A stretch of 64,000 bases of DNA, from positions 62,001-126,000 of the forward strand of contig NZ_LGAP01000019.1 in assembly GCF_001270265.1 (NCBI RefSeq). The letters are read 5' to 3'. Origin of the DNA: Ensifer adhaerens (GTDB lineage: Bacteria; Pseudomonadota; Alphaproteobacteria; Rhizobiales; Rhizobiaceae). The notes under the pieces are model-generated. The model saw only the letters and a list, made by a program, of their open reading frames with translations, was not told where the DNA came from and did no database searches. Below are positions 16,698-25,692 of the stretch, piece by piece. A program made the translations under genes and the position numbers. Each line of letters opens with the position of its first letter. Within the stretch, counting starts at the first letter, position 1.

Positions 16698-19600
16698 TCA
16701 TTTTGTCGCGAGGTCTTCAAGGCTCCTGTCCAATACCACATCCTCAAGCACGTGGATGATCGGGCCTTCGGTGAAGATCAACGCACACTGGAAGCGGTGC
16801 GCCGGGTAGAGCGGCCGCAGCAGCTCGCGATAGATCGCAAGCTGGGTTTTATAGGCGGCAGGAACGTCGTCGGCTGAAGCCGGCACACTGCGATTGGTCT
16901 TGAAGTCGGCGATGGTGACGACACCGTCCGCCACCGATAGCCGGTCGATCCGTCCGGAAACGGCAAATTCCCGTTCTGCGAGCTTCAATGTGCCCATCAC
17001 CGAGACTTCGGCACGGCTGGCGTCGGAAAAGAGCGATCGCAGGTCGCCATGATCGAGCACCTGCAGCACCGCATCGCGTAGGCGTCTGCGCTGCGTTTCA
17101 GGCCAGCGCGGTACCGAGCGGGCGAGGTATCGGTCCGCCGCCGCCTGGCGTTCGGAAGGGTCGATGGACGGCAGGACCTGCAGCAGCCGGTGCAGGATGG
17201 CGCCGCGCAACATCGAGACATTGGCGGGCGTCTTCTCGGAAAATAGCGCGGATCCGACGATCATGTCGCCGTCGTCCTCGTCGACCGCAATGCCGACGCC
17301 CGATGGGCTGAGCGGCCGCGGCAACCGTCGCGGCGGCGGCAAGGGCGTGGAAAGGGCAACAGGCAAGCCGGTTTCCGGGGAAGCCGTGAGGTCGAAGGTC
17401 TCATCGCCTGACGGCACCGCGCGTGGCACATGCACTTCTCGCCAGGAGTGCCCCGCCCATTCCTCATCACCCGCCTTGAAGGTGACGGGGGTGCTGCGTC
17501 CATTGTCGTCCTGGGACAGGCTTGCCTGCACCATGGCGTGCCAGGTGTCGGCGCTTGCCCGTTGCCCTCGATAGCCGCAGACCACCAGCCGGTCGGCAGC
17601 GCGCGTCATGCCCACATAAAGCAGGCGGCGGTATTCTTCCTCGGCAAGCGTCTTCAGCCGTTCGCTGTCGGCGGCGATGAGCGAGTTCGACGCCGAGCCG
17701 GGGGCCCGCCAGACGGGCAGGGGATAGCTCGAGCCATCGGCGAGCGGCATCTCCAGGAAGCGAAGATCGGGCACGTGCTGGGAGTTGAACGGCTTGCCGC
17801 CGCCGTCGACCAGAAACACGACCGGCGCCTCCAGCCCCTTGGCCGCGTGCACCGTCATGATCCGGACTTCGTCGCGCTCCTTGTCCTGCTCGCGCTTGAC
17901 GGTCGGCGCCTCGATTTCGAGCGTCGAGATAAAGGCCTGCAATCCGGGAAGGCCGCTTCTTTCGTGTTCGAGTGCGAAGGTCAGGAATTCGTCGAGAATG
18001 TCGCTCACTTCACTGCCGAGCCGGGCGAGAAACGCCGCGCGCCCGCCATGAACGCCAAGCACGCGTGCATAGAAATCATGCGGAGCCAGTTGCTGCGAGA
18101 GGGCAGCATAGCGAACAAGCGTCCTGACCGGTCCCTCGTGCGGAGAGCCTTCCTCGGCACCGGATTGTTGCAACCTCTGCCAGAGGCTCATGCCCTCGTC
18201 CCGTCGGGCCGCCAGTTCGAACAGCGTGTCCTCGTCGAGGTCGAACAGGGGACTCTTCAACAGCGCTGCCAGCGACAGGTCGTCCTCCGGCAGCAGCATG
18301 AAGCGTCCGAGCGCCAGCAGGTCCTGGATGGCGATATGGCTCGTTAGAACCAGCCGGTCGGCACCGGCGACGGGAATGTCGCTGCGTCGCTTCAGGGCAC
18401 GCGTCAGCGCATTGACGAAGGCGTCGCGCTTTCGAACGAGCACGATGACGTCGCCTGGGCGCATGGCGCGCCGCACGCCCTTCTCGATGATCGTTTCTCG
18501 CCCGATCCAGCTATCGAGCACGGCGGCAATGCGCCGGGCGAGAATGTTGACCGGTGCCGTTTCCGGCGTGGCATCGAAGGGTGCCGTCCATTCGTCGTCG
18601 GTCGCCGTCGGCTCGGCTGCGATCACATCCCAGATATCGACGGCACCGGGATGGCCGATGCGGTTCGAGGCGTGCACCACCGCCTCGTTCTGAGCACTGA
18701 GCCCGCGCGCATGGGCCGGGTTGGAAAAGACGGTATCGACAGCAGAGAGCACGTCGACGGTGGAGCGGAAGGAGAGCTGCAGACGGATCGGACTGAACGC
18801 CTTGCCGCCGTCGCGAACGCGCCTCTCGGTCTCGATGCTTTCGCGCGAGAAGCGCTCCGGGCGCGCGCCCTGGAAGGAATAGATCGACTGCTTCTCGTCG
18901 CCGACGGCAAACATCGTGCGATCGGTGCCGCGGGCGCTGTCGCCGGAGAAGAAATCCGCCGCCAGCGCCTGGATGATCGTCCATTGCGTCGGGCTGGTAT
19001 CCTGGGCCTCGTCGACGAGAATGTGGTCGATGCCCTGGTCGAGCTTGTAGTGAACCCAGGCGCTGACGTCGCCGCGTGCAAACAGGCTCGCGGTCCGATT
19101 GATCAGATCCTCGAAATCGAGCTGGCTGCGGGTGCGCTTGAGCGCTTCATAGTCGTTGCTGAGCCGATCGGCGAGCGTGAGCGCCGAGAGCGTCGCCTCG
19201 TACATCTGAACGATGCTCAGCCGGTCGGCACAGGCGACGACATGGTCGCGGGCGGCTTCGACCAGCTGGATCAGATCCGGTGCCGCTTGAAGCATCGCCT
19301 TGTTGACGAAGGCGGACTCGGCGCGCGGTTTGCCGGTGCCGGTGAAAAACAGCTCCTGCAGCCCCTCGTAGCGGGCCATCGGATCGACAAGCTTCGCCGT
19401 CGCCCGGAGCCCCTCGGCGAAATCGAGTACCTTGGCGCCACCGGCGCTGGCGGCAAGCCCAAGGTAACGTTCGAGGGATGGCCCGTTCAGGCCGGCAAGC
19501 GGCCAGACGCTTTCCAGGATGTGCTCGACACTATCCTCGGGCTCAAGCTTGAGTGCCGCGCGCAATTGCACGGCGATGCCGCCATGGGCGTCGGCATGGT

Positions 19601-20267
19601 CGAGAAAGGCTTGGATCGCGGTACGGTTGGAAACGATCGCCGCCAGCAGCTTTTCAAGCCCGGTGTCGTCGGCAAGCTCGAGCACAGTGGCAAAGGCATC
19701 GGCAAGCGCCGCATCGCCGTCGGCCGTTGTTGCCGTCAGCAGGGCGCGGCGCGCGTCCGCCAGCAGCACTGCGGCTGCGCGGTCGTCGAGAACCGAGAAA
19801 TGCCCGGCAACGTTCGCCTCCAGCGGAAACTGGTGCAGCAGCGCCTCGCAGAAGGCGTGGATGGTCTGGATCTTCAGTCCGCCCGGTGTTTCGAGCGCGC
19901 GCGCAAACAGCCGCCGTGCCTCCTGGAGCTTCAGGCGCGAGGGCCGCTCGCCTTCGATTGCCTCGATCCGCTTTTCCAGCGCCTCATCGTCGAGCGTCAC
20001 CCATTCGGCAAGGCGTTCGAAGACACGGTTGGACATTTCGGAAGCTGCCGCCTTGGTATAGGTCAGGCAGAGGATGGCAGAGGGCCTGCAGCCGGCGAGC
20101 AGCAAGCGGATGACGCGCTGCGTCAGGACATGGGTCTTGCCTGATCCGGCATTGGCGGAAACCCAGGCGGAGCGGGCAGGGTCGGAGGCGAGCGATTGCC
20201 GGCGCGACGTCCAGTCGAGCCAGGCTTCGGGCGTCCTTTCGTCGGGGCCGGCGCTTTCATCCCTCAT
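16698..20267 (-). CDS. addA: AddA helicase-nuclease subunit (double-strand break repair)
   Basis: About 1189 residues. The N-terminus carries a UvrD-type helicase with Walker A SANAGSGKTHVL and the DEAQDTSPTQW box; later motifs include VGDEKQSIYSFQGARP and LYVGMTRAADRLV. The C-terminal RecB-like nuclease has VVTIADFKTNRS with the catalytic D-x-K. With AddB it processes double-strand ends for RecA loading. ATG 20267, with GAGG upstream, is favoured; ATG 20276 is an alternative. The start overlaps the addB end by 11 bases, so translation is coupled. Confidence 0.93.
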   Translation of the reverse strand: MRDESAGPDERTPEAWLDWTSRRQSLASDPARSAWVSANAGSGKTHVLTQRVIRLLLAGCRPSAILCLTYTKAAASEMSNRVFERLAEWVTLDDEALEKRIEAIEGERPSRLKLQEARRLFARALETPGGLKIQTIHAFCEALLHQFPLEANVAGHFSVLDDRAAAVLLADARRALLTATTADGDAALADAFATVLELADDTGLEKLLAAIVSNRTAIQAFLDHADAHGGIAVQLRAALKLEPEDSVEHILESVWPLAGLNGPSLERYLGLAASAGGAKVLDFAEGLRATAKLVDPMARYEGLQELFFTGTGKPRAESAFVNKAMLQAAPDLIQLVEAARDHVVACADRLSIVQMYEATLSALTLADRLSNDYEALKRTRSQLDFEDLINRTASLFARGDVSAWVHYKLDQGIDHILVDEAQDTSPTQWTIIQALAADFFSGDSARGTDRTMFAVGDEKQSIYSFQGARPERFSRESIETERRVRDGGKAFSPIRLQLSFRSTVDVLSAVDTVFSNPAHARGLSAQNEAVVHASNRIGHPGAVDIWDVIAAEPTATDDEWTAPFDATPETAPVNILARRIAAVLDSWIGRETIIEKGVRRAMRPGDVIVLVRKRDAFVNALTRALKRRSDIPVAGADRLVLTSHIAIQDLLALGRFMLLPEDDLSLAALLKSPLFDLDEDTLFELAARRDEGMSLWQRLQQSGAEEGSPHEGPVRTLVRYAALSQQLAPHDFYARVLGVHGGRAAFLARLGSEVSDILDEFLTFALEHERSGLPGLQAFISTLEIEAPTVKREQDKERDEVRIMTVHAAKGLEAPVVFLVDGGGKPFNSQHVPDLRFLEMPLADGSSYPLPVWRAPGSASNSLIAADSERLKTLAEEEYRRLLYVGMTRAADRLVVCGYRGQRASADTWHAMVQASLSQDDNGRSTPVTFKAGDEEWAGHSWREVHVPRAVPSGDETFDLTASPETGLPVALSTPLPPPRRLPRPLSPSGVGIAVDEDDGDMIVGSALFSEKTPANVSMLRGAILHRLLQVLPSIDPSERQAAADRYLARSVPRWPETQRRRLRDAVLQVLDHGDLRSLFSDASRAEVSVMGTLKLAEREFAVSGRIDRLSVADGVVTIADFKTNRSVPASADDVPAAYKTQLAIYRELLRPLYPAHRFQCALIFTEGPIIHVLEDVVLDRSLEDLATK

Positions 20268-23200
20268 CGCTGTCATCCTCGCTGTCGGCGGTCGACCATT
20301 CCGCAACACGGGCCAGATGGTCGTATTCGCCGCCGTAGTCGCGCTCCTTCTGGACGATCAGGCGTGAAGCAAAGCCGTGTCTGCCCGACATCAGGGCGGT
20401 CAGCAGCTTCCTCAGCTCACTCAGGGCTTCGTCGGCCAGTTGGTCGGCCGATTTCGTTTCCTTCGCCCGGTTGTTCTCGTTGTTGACGGCTTCCACCTTG
20501 AAGCGGGATCCGGGTTTCAGCCGGACGTAAAGCAGTGATTGCGGATGGCCGGGACCCATGCCCTTGAACGCACCGGCTTTCAGCGCTGCGGCTTCCAGCG
20601 CAAGCTGCGGATCGAGCAGCACGCGCGCTTCCTTGATCGAAGGACTTGAGCCGGTCTTGTAGTCGATGATTTCCACCGTGCCGTCGGTCAGCGTGTCGAG
20701 CCGGTCGGCGATGCCGGTCAGGCGAATATCCGCCACCCCGATGTCCATCGATGCCGCAACTTCGGTCAATGGCTTGCGGATAAACCGCGCCCGCTCTCGT
20801 TCCCAGGCGAGGAACGCCTTGCCGACGGCGGCGAAGCGCGGCCGCCATATGGTGTCGATATGGGCTGGCAGCCGCTCTTCATCGAAGGCTTCGTTGAGCA
20901 GGCGAACCATCGCCTCGTCGGCGGCCGGAGCCAGAATGTCGAAGCCGCCGCGCACGAAGCGATCGACGATGCGATGATAGAGCGTGCCGCGCTCGGCCGC
21001 ACCCGGATCGCGATTGAACGGATCGAGCGGATGCAGCCGCAGGATCCGGCGCGCATAGATCGAATAGGGGTCGCGGCGAAGCCGCGAAACTTCGCTGAAC
21101 GAATATTTGCGCGGCTGCAGGTCGACTGGCGGCTTGGGTGCCGGGCGCTCGGCCAGCGCCTGGCGGCCGCCCTTGTCGAGCATCCGCGCCCATAGGAGAT
21201 AGTCGCTGCCGTTCGATCGCAGGGTCTCCGCCAGCCGTTTGCCGCCCAGCGCCAAGAGCCGCTGCAGCCAGCGCGATGCCACGGTGGGCGCCGATCCCTG
21301 CCGCATCGAGCGGCTGAAGATCAGCTTGCGCGTGCCGCAGGCCATCTGGAAGTCGTGAGCGAGCTGGCCGATGCGGCGTTCGGGCGGCTCAAGGCCGATG
21401 CCGGTTTTCATCGTGCGGGAAAGGAAGGGATCATTGGCGGTCTGTCCAGGCCAGTTGCCTTCGTTCATGCCGCCGAGCACCACGAGATCCATGCTCTGCA
21501 GGCGGGATTCCAGCGCGCCGAAGATGAAGACGCGGGGATGGCGCATCGAGCGCGGCTTGACCGCCTCGCTGGCGGCAAGCGCCTCCATGATATCGCACCA
21601 TTGTGGCCCGTCGGCATCCATCTGACCCTCGGTTTCGATGATGCCGCGCAGCAATGTCGCCAAGGCTTCGCCTGCCTCGCCGGACCAGAGGCCGCTCAGG
21701 TCGGCGCGCTCGTCGCCGCAGACGGCTTCCAGCGCCTGGCCGGTTCGTGTTGCCCATTCGGCAAAAGTGAACGTCTCGGAGAAAGGGCGGCGACCGTCGC
21801 TGCGCCGAACCAGCGCACCGGCAAGCGGCTCAGCCGCCGCTTTTACCCGCGCTGCCAGGTCTCGCGCTGCGAGAATGTCGTCTTCGGTGATGCCGATCCG
21901 CCACTCCGGCGGATGGCGATCCTCCTTGTGGTGGACGGCAGCCTGTTCGAGCAGCGGCTCCAGTAGCGAAATGTCGGCGATCTGCGTGCCGCTGCGCAGC
22001 GCCAGCCGCTCCAGCACATCGGCGCCGCGGCGCATCTCCACCTTCGGCAGGCCGAAGCGCGCGAGCGGATGTTTGAACAGTGCCACCAGCGGCACCGGAT
22101 CGCCGGGGCGCAGGCTCGCCTCCAGCAAAAGTCGCATCAGCGTGCCGGCGGCCGTGGAGGCGAGCGGCGTTCCGGCGGAATCGTCGGCCTCGATATCGAA
22201 ACGTGCCAGTTCCGCACCGACGCGGCGCGCGAGATTGCGGTCGGGGGTGATCAGGGCCGCCTGGCTGTCGTCGCTTTCCTCAAGCGCCAGCCGCAGCGCG
22301 ATCGCGATCGCCGTCGCCTCCTCGCGCTCGTTGGCGGTCTCGATCAGGGCGACCTCGCCAAAGGCCCGCTGCAATGTTTCGGGCTTGAGTTCATTGCGGG
22401 TCTCGGTCCAGCCGTTCGTCGCCTTGGCGGGCAACAGCGCATGCGACAGGATCTCACTGCGATCGGTCAGTCCGGCGTCGGCCGCGTCAAGCGTCGGCAC
22501 ATCGCGGCGCTCGACATGCATGCGTTGCAGCAGCCGGTGAAAGCCATATTGCGGGTGGCTGCGGCTTGCCGGATCGGGGCGGCCGCCGATGACGGTCTCG
22601 CCGACGATCATGCCCCATTCGGCGTCGGTCATCGTCTGGTCGAGCCCGGGCAGCACGATTGTGCCGTTGGGCAGCTTCTGGACCGCGGCAATCAGGGCGG
22701 CGGTCGCCGGGATGGAGCCGGTCGAGCCGGCGATGATGATCGGCCCTTGGAGCGCGCCGGCGGCGATGCGCTGAGTCTCGGCCTGCAGGATGGCGTTGCG
22801 ATGCCGCGCCGGCGAGGATTGCTTGAGTTCTTCCAGTCGTTCCGGCCAGTAGGTGCGGGCGATCTTGAGGAATTCGAGCGTCAGCTGCCACCACAGCGCA
22901 TGTTCGCCGGCGTCGAGACTGTCGAGCTCTTCCCAGTCGAGTTCCTCCGTCTCCATCGCGTCGATGAGTTCGGCGAGATTGCGCGCCAGCCAGATGGCAT
23001 CCGCGGGGCTTGCGGGGGCGATCAGCGGACTTTCCGCGTGAATGTCGAGCACCACCTTTGGCAGCCGGTTGCGCCAGGCAAGGATAAGCCGGCCGAGCTC
23101 GATGAGGCGCGCGGTGCCGGGAAGGGGCGGCGCCAGGTCAAGGATCGCCGGCACTTCGGCATCGAAAAAGCCGCTGTCGTCGTCGGTTTCGCCGAGCGCC

Positions 23201-23442
23201 CGGATCGTCGGCAGGATTGCCGAACGACCGCCGAGCAGATCGACGAATTCGGAGCGCAGCACGCGGGCGGAGCGGCGGGTGGGAACGAAGATCGTCACGC
23301 CGGCAAGCGGCAACGGATCGGCGGGGTCGTAGCGAAAATCCGGTGTCAGCGTGCCGTCGCAGAGTTTGCGCGCCAGTGTCTTCAGGAAGGGCAGGCCCGG
23401 CGGGATCGTGAAGACGTTGGGCTCGCGATAAGGCACGCTCAT
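20257..23442 (-). CDS. addB: AddB subunit of the AddAB helicase-nuclease
   Basis: A 1061-residue protein of the alphaproteobacterial AddB family. The helicase-like N-terminal half lacks a proper Walker A (TIFVPTRRSARVLRSEF region), as known for this lineage, where AddB is mostly structural. The C-terminal nuclease domain ends with VEIIDYKTGSSPS, including the D-x-K catalytic pair. The start overlaps the murU stop by four bases (ATGA) and the end overlaps addA. Confidence 0.93.
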   Translation of the reverse strand: MSVPYREPNVFTIPPGLPFLKTLARKLCDGTLTPDFRYDPADPLPLAGVTIFVPTRRSARVLRSEFVDLLGGRSAILPTIRALGETDDDSGFFDAEVPAILDLAPPLPGTARLIELGRLILAWRNRLPKVVLDIHAESPLIAPASPADAIWLARNLAELIDAMETEELDWEELDSLDAGEHALWWQLTLEFLKIARTYWPERLEELKQSSPARHRNAILQAETQRIAAGALQGPIIIAGSTGSIPATAALIAAVQKLPNGTIVLPGLDQTMTDAEWGMIVGETVIGGRPDPASRSHPQYGFHRLLQRMHVERRDVPTLDAADAGLTDRSEILSHALLPAKATNGWTETRNELKPETLQRAFGEVALIETANEREEATAIAIALRLALEESDDSQAALITPDRNLARRVGAELARFDIEADDSAGTPLASTAAGTLMRLLLEASLRPGDPVPLVALFKHPLARFGLPKVEMRRGADVLERLALRSGTQIADISLLEPLLEQAAVHHKEDRHPPEWRIGITEDDILAARDLAARVKAAAEPLAGALVRRSDGRRPFSETFTFAEWATRTGQALEAVCGDERADLSGLWSGEAGEALATLLRGIIETEGQMDADGPQWCDIMEALAASEAVKPRSMRHPRVFIFGALESRLQSMDLVVLGGMNEGNWPGQTANDPFLSRTMKTGIGLEPPERRIGQLAHDFQMACGTRKLIFSRSMRQGSAPTVASRWLQRLLALGGKRLAETLRSNGSDYLLWARMLDKGGRQALAERPAPKPPVDLQPRKYSFSEVSRLRRDPYSIYARRILRLHPLDPFNRDPGAAERGTLYHRIVDRFVRGGFDILAPAADEAMVRLLNEAFDEERLPAHIDTIWRPRFAAVGKAFLAWERERARFIRKPLTEVAASMDIGVADIRLTGIADRLDTLTDGTVEIIDYKTGSSPSIKEARVLLDPQLALEAAALKAGAFKGMGPGHPQSLLYVRLKPGSRFKVEAVNNENNRAKETKSADQLADEALSELRKLLTALMSGRHGFASRLIVQKERDYGGEYDHLARVAEWSTADSEDDSDEG

Positions 23443-24170
23443 CCTCCCGGCTGGTAGCGGCGGATCGCGGCTTCAGCATCTTCGATTGCCTCAGGCGTGC
23501 CCACTGTCATCCAGTGGCCGTTAAGCACAATGCCGAACAGTCGCCCTTCGGCAATCGCCCGATCGAAAAAGATGTTGAGGTTGAACGCATCGTCCGGAGC
23601 ATCGGCAAACAGTTTCTTGTCGAGCGCGATCGCGCCGGCATAGACCACGGGATTGTCCATGCCTTCGGCATAGCGGACCAGACGGCCATCGGTGCCGAGC
23701 GAAAAGTCCTTCTTACCGTTGTGTCCGGTCGTATCCTCGTCGCGCACGCAAAGCAGCGCCATGTCCATACGCTCCGGGTCGAAGAAGCCGGCGAGCCGCT
23801 GGAGATTGCTGGGTTCACCCGCATCCTCGCCGACCCAGAAGAGGTCGGCGTTCATCACCAGAGCGGGCCCATCCGGAAGCAGCTTCAAGCCCTTGACCAG
23901 GCCGCCGCCCGAATTCATCAGCGTGTTGCGTTCGTCGGAAATCACGATCTCGGGCGCTGCGCGCTGCGCCAGATGCGCCTCCATCTGGTCGGCGAAGTGG
24001 TGGACGTTGACGGCTGCCCTGGTGACGCCGGCATTCACCAGCAGGTCGAGAACATAATCGATCATCGGCTTGCCGGCGATCTTCACCAATGGCTTCGGGA
24101 TAGTGTTGGTGATCGGGCGTAGGCGGGTACCGAGGCCCGCCGCGAGCACCATCGCGTTGCTGATCGACAT
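23439..24170 (-). CDS. murU: MurU-like nucleotidyltransferase (peptidoglycan recycling)
   Basis: A 243-residue sugar-phosphate nucleotidyltransferase with the signature LAAGLGTRLRPIT and KPLVKIAGKPMIDY. It resembles MurU, which forms UDP-N-acetylmuramic acid from MurNAc 1-phosphate and UTP. The adjacent upstream gene encodes an AmgK-like sugar kinase, the partner enzyme of the same recycling route that bypasses new MurA-dependent synthesis. It starts 10 bases after the kinase gene and its stop overlaps addB. Confidence 0.85.
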   Translation of the reverse strand: MSISNAMVLAAGLGTRLRPITNTIPKPLVKIAGKPMIDYVLDLLVNAGVTRAAVNVHHFADQMEAHLAQRAAPEIVISDERNTLMNSGGGLVKGLKLLPDGPALVMNADLFWVGEDAGEPSNLQRLAGFFDPERMDMALLCVRDEDTTGHNGKKDFSLGTDGRLVRYAEGMDNPVVYAGAIALDKKLFADAPDDAFNLNIFFDRAIAEGRLFGIVLNGHWMTVGTPEAIEDAEAAIRRYQPGG

Positions 24171-24180
24171 TGCTTCTCTG

Positions 24181-25692
24181 TCAGTTCGCTGATTCGGGAA
24201 CGATGATTCCCGTCTTCATACACCAGTCGCGCAAGGGTTTCAGCGCTTCGTGCAGGAGGGCGACTTCGAGATAGGCGAAAGTGCGCGGCATGTGCTTCAT
24301 GTAGCCGGGTTTGCCGTCCCGCTGCATCAGCCGCACCCAGATGCCGACAAGCTTGCAGTTGCGCTGCGCCGACATCAGATGCCAGTCGCGAAGGAATAGG
24401 GCTTCGTCGAACGGTCCGGCGGCGCGGCGATCTGCGAGATAAACGTCCATCATTCGGCTTGCCAGCACCGGCTCGATCGTCACCCGGGCGTCCTGGACCA
24501 GCGACGCCACGTCATAGGCCGTCGGGCCGATCATCGCATCCTGGAAGTCGATCAGGCCGACCCGTTGGATACCTCTGTGTTTGGGACGCCAGATGATGTT
24601 CGGCGAATGAAAGTCGCGCAGCAGCAGGTTCTTCTCCGACGTCTCGATGAGGTCGATGAGATCGTCCCAGATCGCGGCGTATTCCTGCTTCTCCTGTTCC
24701 GTCGCCGGCTCGCCGCGTTTCCATGGCAGGTACCAGTCGGTGAGCAGCCGTGTCTCGATCTTCATCGCCGTCCGGTCGAAATCAGGGATATGGTGCTCGA
24801 CGCCGCCAGAAAGAGCGATATCGCGCCTTGCCGGTGTGGCATGAAGCCTGGCGAGCAACCGCGCGCCTTCGACGTAGCGTGCCTCGATCGGCCTTCCGGT
24901 ATCGTCAAGGACGCCCTCGGAACCGAGGTCTTCGATCAGCAAAATTCCCTGGTCGAGATCGCGTGCATAGATCGTTGGCGCTGCGAAGCCCCGTTCTCTC
25001 AGGAGCTCGTCGATGGCAACGAAGGGGACGACATCCTCGGCGAGATGCGCGAGTTGCTGGTAGTACTTGCCGTCCTGGAGGATCGGACCGGGCTTATGCC
25101 GCGCCGCATCCATCAGGATCTTGGTTGGAAGACCGTCTCGGCCGTCGACGCGCTCGTATGCCCGCACCGAGGCATCGCCGCTCAGGTGACGTCGCCGCGC
25201 GTCTGCAAAGCCGTTGTGTGCGAGGAAGTCACGGATCGCCAGCGAGCGGGCAATGCGCTGCAGGGCATCTTCGGGGCCGGCGATGCTGACGGTCCGCCCA
25301 GTCGCCTCATGGGTGATCGACAGCACGATCCTGCCTGCGGGCAACGCCTCGTCGGCTCTCTCCGGCCATTCGACCAGGCAGACGCCGAGAGACAACGCTT
25401 CGTCGAAGCCGAGCTCGTCGAGTTCGCTGGCGTCGGCGAGGCGATAGAGATCGAAATGCGCCACGGGAATGCGCAGGTCGTAGCTCTGCACAAGCGTAAA
25501 CGTCGGGCTCGGGACTTCCAGGCCGTCATCATCGGCAACGGCGCGCAGGAAGGCGCGTGCGAGTGTCGACTTTCCTGCGCCGAGATCGCCGGACAGGGCC
25601 AGGCAATCGCCCACCTTCAGCGCCAGAGCTAGGTCTTCGCCGAGCTGGATCGTGGCTGCCTCGTCCTTCAGGAAGCGTTCGATCGGCTGCAT
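24181..25692 (-). CDS. TsaE-AmgK fusion: tRNA t6A ATPase joined to anomeric sugar kinase
   Basis: A 503-residue two-domain protein. Residues ~1-150 match TsaE, the ATPase of tRNA t6A37 synthesis, with Walker A SGDLGAGKS (34-42) and PSPTFTLVQSY. From about residue 160 it is an aminoglycoside-phosphotransferase-like kinase with catalytic LLLRDFHSPNIIW and metal-binding LIDFQDAMIGP. This half resembles AmgK, which phosphorylates MurNAc/GlcNAc at the anomeric carbon. murU follows directly, supporting that role. The ATG overlaps the stop of the upstream divL-like gene by one base (TAATG). Confidence 0.88.
   Translation of the reverse strand: MQPIERFLKDEAATIQLGEDLALALKVGDCLALSGDLGAGKSTLARAFLRAVADDDGLEVPSPTFTLVQSYDLRIPVAHFDLYRLADASELDELGFDEALSLGVCLVEWPERADEALPAGRIVLSITHEATGRTVSIAGPEDALQRIARSLAIRDFLAHNGFADARRRHLSGDASVRAYERVDGRDGLPTKILMDAARHKPGPILQDGKYYQQLAHLAEDVVPFVAIDELLRERGFAAPTIYARDLDQGILLIEDLGSEGVLDDTGRPIEARYVEGARLLARLHATPARRDIALSGGVEHHIPDFDRTAMKIETRLLTDWYLPWKRGEPATEQEKQEYAAIWDDLIDLIETSEKNLLLRDFHSPNIIWRPKHRGIQRVGLIDFQDAMIGPTAYDVASLVQDARVTIEPVLASRMMDVYLADRRAAGPFDEALFLRDWHLMSAQRNCKLVGIWVRLMQRDGKPGYMKHMPRTFAYLEVALLHEALKPLRDWCMKTGIIVPESAN

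Noticed and set aside
18651-20144. Plus-strand open frame of almost 500 codons inside addA
   Set aside because: No ribosome binding site or domain, and addA motifs are intact on the other strand.
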